NCBI GenBank assembly: GCA_964017195.1
Contig: OZ024894.1
Span: 4,258,847 to 4,322,846, forward strand
Length of the DNA: 64,000 bases
DNA from: Siderastrea radians
Taxonomy: Eukaryota > Cnidaria > Anthozoa > Scleractinia > Rhizangiidae
Reading direction: 5' to 3'
This document shows positions 57,351 through 64,000 of this stretch, one piece after another. A program made the translations under genes and the position numbers. The notes below the pieces were generated by a model. It did not search any database, was not told where the DNA came from, and saw only the letters and a list, made by a program, of their open reading frames with translations. Positions within the stretch are counted from its first letter, which is position 1, and every line of letters starts with the position of its first letter.

Positions 57351-57808
57351 GTAGCAAAATTGAAGGAGATATTCCTTTTTGAAAAAGGTCAAATTTACAG
57401 ACGTTTGTTGGATGGCAATAGTTGCCACCCAGCCGGAACGTCTGTAAATGTTGTAAATTTTGAAAGCATCATTTGAAACTGGTTTCCATCCTTTTTCTTT
57501 CAAAGTTCTCATGTTAACTAAATGTTATATACTCTTTCTAGTTATAATCTTTGTTTGTTTATCTGATGCACCCCGTTTGGCATCCTCGGAGACCCAGGGG
57601 CAGCTAGTCGGGACGACGGGATTTTCATGGGCGAAAGTTTACAACAAGAGCGGGAGAGCCCCTGGGCTCTTACTCTTACCGAACGAGTTTCAGAAGCGTT
57701 TGAAATCCCGCCTTCTTATTGGCAGGCCAATCAGCGAAGAGGAACAGCCGGGCGACTCTCATGTCTTCTTACACGAGGTTGTTTTCCTCATCAATCGCCG
57801 TAGTAGCG

Positions 57809-57899
57809 TACCCTGCGAGCAGAGGCCCTTCGATCTTCGAAGGGCCTCTGCTCGCAGGGTACGATCTAGGAAGATCGAAGGGCCTCTGCTCGCAGGGTA
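57809..57899. mobile_element. 91-bp MITE inside the foldback arm
   Basis: Ends 'TACCCTGCGAGCAGAGG' and the inverse. 'TAGTAGCG' is duplicated at 57801-57808 and 57900-57907. The opposite arm (near 59820-59835) has the uninterrupted site, so the insertion came later. Confidence 0.92.
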
Positions 57900-58954
57900 T
57901 AGTAGCGTGGCCCGTTCAACGGGAACATTTTTTAGGAGAGCTTCAGAAAAAAAAATTAATACTAAATAAATAAACGAAGTCGAAGAAATCGCAAACTATA
58001 ACGTGACCGGAAGAAAACAAACACTCAGCGGGATTTTTCACGGGTCTGCCTAATGTGCGAGCCAGCGAGCCATGCAAGTCGCAGTGCGAGCCATGCGAGT
58101 CAGGCGAGCCAGGATGCGAGTCATGATTTTAACGTTAGAAAATGTGTTTAAAACATGTTGTTGAGCAATATAAATAAAATAAAAAATAGCGACGCTTTCG
58201 TGATTCTGAAAACGTATAAAATAGTACTGCATGCCGTAAATATACTCACTGCGTGTTAGGCTCAATGTATACATTGTGTTTTGCTGCTTGGAACATCAAA
58301 CCAGTGCACATTTCGACGAAAAATAGCATCAAAGACGAGCTTATGTGTTGATTGCAAAACGATTAGTTGAGTTTTGGATATACATGTAAATATCAACATA
58401 TGAAAAAGATATTTAATAAGATTACAGATTACATACACTACCGGAAGTAACGCATTCTCTATTAGTCTTTTCAGAACACGGCTGCGACAGTTCGGGGCAT
58501 TTTGCCAATATCGTTCCATTTTATTGTCTGTTTACTTATATTTTCTAATTTTGTATATTTGTCTTCTGTGTGGGTGTGGGGGGGGGGGGGAGCTGGCCGG
58601 GCTAAGCGTCTTTATTGGAGGGGTGCACAAATATTGCGTTTCAATTATAAATCACAACCTCTAAAAGAAAAGAAATTCTTGAGCATCTGAACTAATGAAA
58701 GATGAGTCCGTAATGAAGCTTACAAACCTATGTTTTTCTGTTGTTCAGTCAAAGGCGTTTCGATCAACAACGTCATTCCAATTTTGTACGGGCAAATAAA
58801 AAAATTTCTGGGCAATTTTCCCATGCAAGCATAACGTGGACAAAAGAAGAATGTTCTTTTAATCCAGGACTTCGTTACAGTCCTGTAGATACTTGTGCAT
58901 ACTTATTTTATTTATTTATTTTATTTATTTTTTATAATTTTTTATTTTTTGCTT

Positions 58955-59065
58955 GACTCGCATGGCTCGTACTATGACTCGCATGGCTCGCACTATGACT
59001 CGCATGGCTCGCACTATGACTCGCATGGCTCGCACTATGACTCGCGTGGCTCGCTGGCTCGCATG
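58955..59065. repeat. 21-bp tandem repeat 'GACTCGCATGGCTCGCACTA'
   Basis: Five or so units begin at 58955, 58976, 58997, 59018 and 59039. Degenerate inverted units lie at about 58055-58125 in the other half of the transposon. Confidence 0.9.
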
Positions 59066-59092
59066 TTAGTAAAGCTCATTTTTCACGAAGGA

Positions 59093-59689
59093 TTTTCGAA
59101 GGTATCGTAAATTTTTAGAGCTAACGACTCCCCTTTCTCAAGTGTTGCATGAGGCTAATAGCTACTCGAGTAAACGATGTTACTAATTATTTCTCCTTGT
59201 TCGTTGAACTACGTCTGAAACTTTCCACGGGAATCTCCGATGCACGGGCCACGCAACCGCTATGTCGATCGAGCGTGGGAACCACAGTTAACCAAAGCGT
59301 AATATGAGTGTTTGTATGGAGCTGAAATTCGATCGAAAATAATAGGCGGTCTTCCGCTGAAAATGCATTAAACTGGAAATACAGTTTGAAAAACACTACC
59401 TGCTGTGTGCTCGCTGTGTTTTTATTGCTTTTCCGAGCTTCTGGAGGCCGATCTGGGCGATTTTCTGCTTAACGGTCGATGCGAGGTCATGTTACGTACT
59501 CTGCACGTACTAGATCGAGAGAACCAGTTCTCTCTAGTACGTGACATGACACGCTCGATCAACATAGTTGCGTGGCCCGTGCATCAGAGATGGAAAATTT
59601 CAGACGAAGATCAACGAAGAAGGAGAAATAATTAGTTACATTGGAGAAAGGGGAAGTCGCTAGCTCTAAAAATTTACGATACCTTCGAT
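59093..59689. mobile_element. Inner foldback element
   Basis: The ends 'CGAAGGTATCGTAAATTTTT' and the inverse at 59665-59689 enclose 597 bp; inner blocks 'CCCCTTTCTC' and 'TTCTCCTT' are also inverted. It is either a separate insertion or the core of the host element. Confidence 0.7.
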
Positions 59690-60071
59690 AAGTCCGCCGT
59701 GAAAAATTCCCTGTGAGTGTTTTCTTGCGGCCACGTTATAGTTTGCGATTTCCTCGACTTCGTTTATTTATTGTTATTTTTTTCTGAAGCTCTCCTCAAA
59801 AATGTTCCCGTTGAACGGGCCACGCTACTACGGCGATTGATGAGGAAAACAACCTCGTGTAAGAAGACATGAGAGTCGCCCGGCTGTTCCTCTTCGCTGA
59901 TTGGCCAGAAAAAATTTTTCTGGGATTTCAAACGGGATTTCAAACGCTTCTGGAACTCGTTCGGTAAGAGAAAGTGCCCAGGGGCTCTCCCGCTCTTGTT
60001 GTAAACTTTCGCCCATGAAAATCCCGCCGTCCCGACTAGCTGCCCCTGGGTCTCCGAGGATGCCCGTTTGG

Positions 60072-60778
60072 CGGATTTGAATTTAGAGTCCCCGGAAGAG
60101 TCCAATGAATTTTTCCACCAAATGGGCGGTAGCCCAGGGAGAGAGCGGTAGCTCAGCTGTTTCAGGAGTGACTCATCGCCATTCTGAGTTTGTTTTCGTT
60201 TGAAAATTCGTCGAATACCGGAATATACCGAATATAGCTGCCTTAGCTTCCAACACGATGGCTACCGTTTTGGCTTTCGCGATGGTTATGTTGCGTGAGT
60301 ACAGTCTTTCCGCGCTTTCTAGCGCATCATAGTGGTTTGCTGTATATTTTCCGCTTTTAAAACTTGAAGCGTTCTTGCTTTGGCTTTTCGCTAAAGTCAG
60401 CTTGGCATGATTTCCGCACAGCCCCATACTTCATTATGCATACAGTTCTTTGTTGGTTGACACTGCTTGCCAGCTGGTTAAGTTTGTGAAAAAAGTTGAA
60501 TATTGTAAAGGATATTGTAAAACATCTCTTGCAAATCTTTTGTATCTGCCTATGTCATGAACAAAGTTATATAGTACGCATTCTTTTAGGGGTCAGTTCC
60601 TATTTTTAACAATGACGTATATGTCATTAAAATAACGTTAAACAAATACTATGATTACTCAAATCCTTATCAGAGTTTAACACAGCGTCGAAAAGTTCAC
60701 ATTTCGACTCTGTAAGCTATTTTCAATTTCAAAAAGGCTAGATTTGCCACAGATACAATGTGACTTGTGTTGACTGTT
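60072..60778. other. Spacer without a supported gene
   Basis: A minus-strand open frame at 60427-60173 ('MGLCGNHAKLTLAKSQSKNA') has no recognised domain. Nothing else was seen. Confidence 0.3.
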
Positions 60779-61675
60779 ATGCAGGGTTCAATTCTACCTG
60801 TTACCATCCCCCCCCCGGGCACACCCCCGGGGATTTGCAATTTTTTTCTTACTTGGCGGTCTATTCCCCACCCCTGGGCACGCAGAAAGAGACAATTCCC
60901 AACCCCCGGGACTCCTCATCGACCACAAATACGTTGTTTTGTGTTCAAAATTGATTTCCGTACAATAGCACAACCAGACGTTTTGAAAAAGTTTACTGAA
61001 CGAAGGATATTACATATTATTAAAAAAACATGGACGCTACATTGAAAAAGAAAACTGAAGAAAAAAGTCTAACCGTACTGGCATTCGGCTGGCGAGTAAA
61101 GAATGTTCTTCACCGTGTGTTTTATTCTAAATATAGCACATGCACAAAAGAGGTCCAGAGAGCAAATTGATGACAGCATTTTAAAGGAGTTTTTCTTAGC
61201 TTGTTTCACAAGATTACTGGACTGAGTTCTCTGTTTAATATAAAGCCATGCATCTGTTTCATACAAATACGCTGAAGAAATATTTAAATGTTTGTGATGA
61301 ACGCCATCCATTCGAGTACGCATAAAACGCACCTTCGTTTAACAATTTATAATAAACCTGCCTTTGAATACAGATTTTAATTTCGAGAGATTATTCTTAT
61401 CCAACCAGTCTGCTACAAATTCTAGAGATTTTCCCTGGAAAAAGGCAGTCTTCTCTATACGCGGTTCGGCGCCATTTGTCAACTGAGAAGTGATAAGCTA
61501 ATGACGTGCATCACAAGAAAAACGAGAAGTTATTTTAGATTTGCCCCGCCCCCCTACCCCCGGGCCAAAACCGTTTCAAACAATTCCCCACCCCCGGGCC
61601 CGAAGGGCTGGACTTGTCCCGGGGGTTGCCCGGGGGGGGGGGGGGGATGGTAACAGGTAAAATTGAATCATGCAT
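60779..61675. mobile_element. C-tract foldback element, related to 36139-38377
   Basis: The left end 'ATGCAGGGTTCAATTCTACC' and the right end (inverse 'ATGCATGATTCAATTTTACC') lead into 'TGTTACCATC' and C-runs ending CGGGC. It has the same layout and nearly the same length as the 36139 element. Confidence 0.8.
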
Positions 61676-61769
61676 TAATGCAATGATCCATTCACATTTA
61701 AGGTGGCTCATCTAGATTTTGTAAGACCACATACACCAGCCAATATTTAAAAGGCTGATACTTCACTTC

Positions 61770-62075
61770 ATGAAAATAAGACAAAGAAAGCAAAACATCT
61801 TAAATAAGAGGAATGCTTGTTTATTTGTCTTTGGTTGTCTTCATGGTAATGTGTGCAACCCTTTCAAAAGCTATTTCATGAAAACTAACCATGCTCTAAA
61901 TGAATTCTTGAAACAATCATCTGTCCAGCTGCCAAGGATTAAACTGGAGATTGCCTGTCAAAGCTTTTATTTTTTAGCTGCCGTATGTTTTAACTCTTTA
62001 CCACTAGACGTAATTATAAAACAAAACTCTAGATTTTTATTCAGGAAACAGCTTAACAAACATTTTATGTGCTGA
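61770..62075 (+). pseudogene. LINE reverse-transcriptase C-terminal remnant
   Basis: The frame contains 'VQLPRIKLEIACQSFYFLAA' and 'FNSLPLDVI' then 'FRKQLNKHF', the usual C-terminal end of CR1/jockey-like non-LTR polyproteins in cnidarians. Upstream domains are missing. Confidence 0.65.
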
Positions 62076-64000
62076 AGAATTTTTATCCTCATTTATTAAT
62101 TATTTACCCTGCTAGCAGTGGTTCCCGGCGAACGAGAGGACGAGGAACCACTGCAAGCAACTGTTTGGAATGCAGTAGAGCATGCGCAAGTGACGGAGTG
62201 CCCATTGTCTGAGCTGCCAGATATGTGCCGGAATTCCAGGTCCAGTTTGGATTCCGGCCGGAGTCCACCGGAATTCCGGGTAACTGAGACGCGGAATTCT
62301 GGATTCCGGTGGATTCCGGGTTCGGGGTCCTGGAGTCCGGTGGATTCCGGGATTAGAGTTCTGGAGTCTGGTGGAATTCCGGGTCTGGAATTTTGCCATC
62401 TGATGGCATTCCAGTCCAGAGTCTGGAGTCCAGTGGAATTGCAGGTCTGGAGCTCTGGAGTCAGGCTGAAAATCTGGAGGCCGGCGGAATTCCAGACTCT
62501 AGTCTTGTTGCATCTCAGTGCGGTTATTACAGATGCATGGATTCCCTGAGAGTTTTCCATCGATTCTTCACACATGTTACAAAACTTACCAAACACTAGT
62601 TGTGGAGTGCTTTTTTTACACGAAGTGGCAGTGATCCGTCAAAGTTCATACATCGTCAATGCGGTAAAATAAGGACTGCAGTCGGACTTGGAATCACAAA
62701 AAAAGCAGCGGGACAAGCGGGCGATTTTCTGTTTATCCAGACTAATCAAATACAAAGTGCTTACAGCTCAAAAATGTTTTATTGTGTTCACTACATTCCA
62801 CAAAAATTGTAAAGAAACAAAGGGGAAAATAGAATCTCAGTGTATATTCTGTTTTGATGTGTATATATGCAAAGACCGTAGATTGGACAGCGAAAGTTCA
62901 GAATATAGATAAACACATTAAATTCTTCTGGACTCACCAGCTAATTTCAACACTCGTAGGATCCAAACAATCACGTTTTTCCCGCATGTTTGTCTACCAG
63001 AGGTAAATTAACCTGCTTGCAGAGTCGCTTCGGGGAGTCTAAGGTGACTGCGTGACAGATAACCAAGATAATGTTACTTTTAATTACTGTCTTTACTACT
63101 TGAACACGCAACAGTTCAGTCTCAGTTAATATGGCTCACTGGAGTTTAAAAAAATCCTCAAAGACAAATCTAATGTTTTTCAGACACTCTTAAAGTTAAA
63201 ATGTTTAAAAAAAAGGAGGCGACAATGTGACATTTTTGGTGAACACACGCCTGCATCTTCACGTGATATGTAAACTGATATCAACGGAATGCTGTTTTTC
63301 AAGCGAGCCGTTTTTCTGGAAATAAGGTGATAATAGTGAGGGTTTGAGGATAAAAGTGTAGATGTACAGTGCTACTATATACCTAACTTGAGAGATATCA
63401 TGCAAAGTCTAACACTACATTTGACCACACATAACCAATTGTCATTTCTTGCACGACCAGCGCCACTGCCATCCCGAGCAAAAACGTGTTTGATTTTGTT
63501 ACATTACCATAAGCATGGATAATGCAAAAGAAAATATGCCAGAATTGCTCTTACTAGCTTTCTTGACTAAAAATCACTAAGAGATTACAGTTAAAGAAAT
63601 GCTATGCAAGCAACTGTTTTTGGCTAGGTGTCAATGACCATGTAAATGGATAAGAAGTTAATGATTTAACGCAGGAGCGCATCCAGCAGGGAAGGGGAGG
63701 GGTGGTGCCACCCCCGTCTGTGGGTTGTTTAAGCTTGAAAAATCCTACATCCGCAAACGGGAACTTCTAATCAAGTCCACAGAGAGCCTAAAATGGTGCT
63801 AGTGTAAATGATCATGAAGCATTATTTGGACTGAGTAAAAGCTTCTTTCAGGGTGTCTTCTTTTGTGGGTACGTCCTACATGTGGAAGCAAGAGGCAAAG
63901 GCTCAATGCATTAAAAGCGTGCTATGATTTTAAAATCAGTGAAAATTGACACTAGTTAATCAAGCTGACCAAAAATGATTTTCATTCTACCCCCGATATT
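62076..64000. other. Terminal region with a minisatellite
   Basis: Apart from the degenerate array at 62225-62490 no gene or element was recognised. The last kilobase looks like ordinary AT-rich spacer. Confidence 0.4.
62225..62490. repeat. Degenerate minisatellite of 'GGTGGATTCCGGG' type
   Basis: Irregular units of roughly 15-40 bp around 'GGTGGATTCCGGG', 'GTGGAATTCCGG' and 'CTGGAGTC'. All open frames across it are compositional. Confidence 0.75.

Larger units (their letters stand above)
57581..60062. mobile_element. 2.5-kb foldback transposon with 9-bp TSD
   Basis: The ends begin 'CATCCTCGGAGACCCAGGGG' and are inverted for several hundred bp (57581-58050 against 59690-60062). 'CCCGTTTGG' is duplicated at 57572-57580 and 60063-60071. 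Both arms keep matching open frames ('SSETQGQLVG', 'EEEQPGDSHVFLHEVVFLIN'), a by-product of arm identity. Inner tandem arrays are also inverted. No transposase was recognised. Confidence 0.9.

Noticed and set aside
57460..57969. 169-residue open frame in the foldback arm
   Set aside because: A parallel frame exists in the other arm because the arms are identical; it has no recognised domain and is cut by the 91-bp MITE. Kept only as a finding to test.
60173..60427. 84-residue minus-strand frame
   Set aside because: No domain, no splice partner, beside a transposon.
62118..62549. Pro/Ser-rich open frames on both strands
   Set aside because: They are readings of the degenerate 'GGTGGATTCCGGG' minisatellite.

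Overview
The window is nuclear DNA of an animal, most likely a cnidarian and probably a stony coral (inference). Genes are split by GT-AG introns, intergenic DNA is AT-rich and full of foldback (MITE-like) elements, and the proteins are metazoan types: NXPE/PC-esterase, MAT2B, CUB receptors, a CUB-FN3 receptor and TPMT. There is one tRNA-Asp. No operons, CRISPR arrays or bacterial signals were seen.

Layout. 25-5909 (+): a five-exon NXPE-like type II membrane protein with a C-terminal PC-esterase domain. 7346-10718 (+): MAT2B in only two coding exons. 11501-27641 (-): three tandem paralogues (here A, B, C) of an unnamed receptor made of signal peptide, 33-nt microexon, CUB, CUB, and a TM/tail exon. 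Exon phases agree, and exons 2, 3 and 4 are exactly 33, 339 and 381 nt in every copy. B and C also share 3' flank and an intron repeat, so they look like the younger pair. 29553-30265 (-): an intronless TPMT-like gene with a one-base frameshift, followed upstream by two degenerate duplicates of its 5' end. 33416-35205: a giant inverted repeat. 35889-35960: tRNA-Asp(GTC). 36139-38377: a transposon with a second one nested inside it. 39684-48041 (+): a CUB-FN3-TM receptor that also has a 33-nt second exon. Its tyrosine-motif tail is cut by an in-frame TAG, although the same frame stays open for 72 more codons.

48261-64000 is essentially repeats: a 106-bp minisatellite, a run of TTAA-flanked elements, a palindromic 'GGGGTCCAAATCCGCTAGC' element, a decayed L1/Tx1-like LINE, a 2.5-kb foldback transposon with 9-bp target duplication and further insertions inside it, a C-tract element and another LINE scrap.

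The best candidate for something undescribed is the set of four CUB receptors (A, B, C and the CUB-FN3 gene). They share a leader/microexon design and short variable tails, and one has an immunoreceptor-like tail that this haplotype truncates. A role in cell-surface recognition is inference only. All splice models were made by eye from reading frame, phase and GT-AG sites, without transcript evidence.
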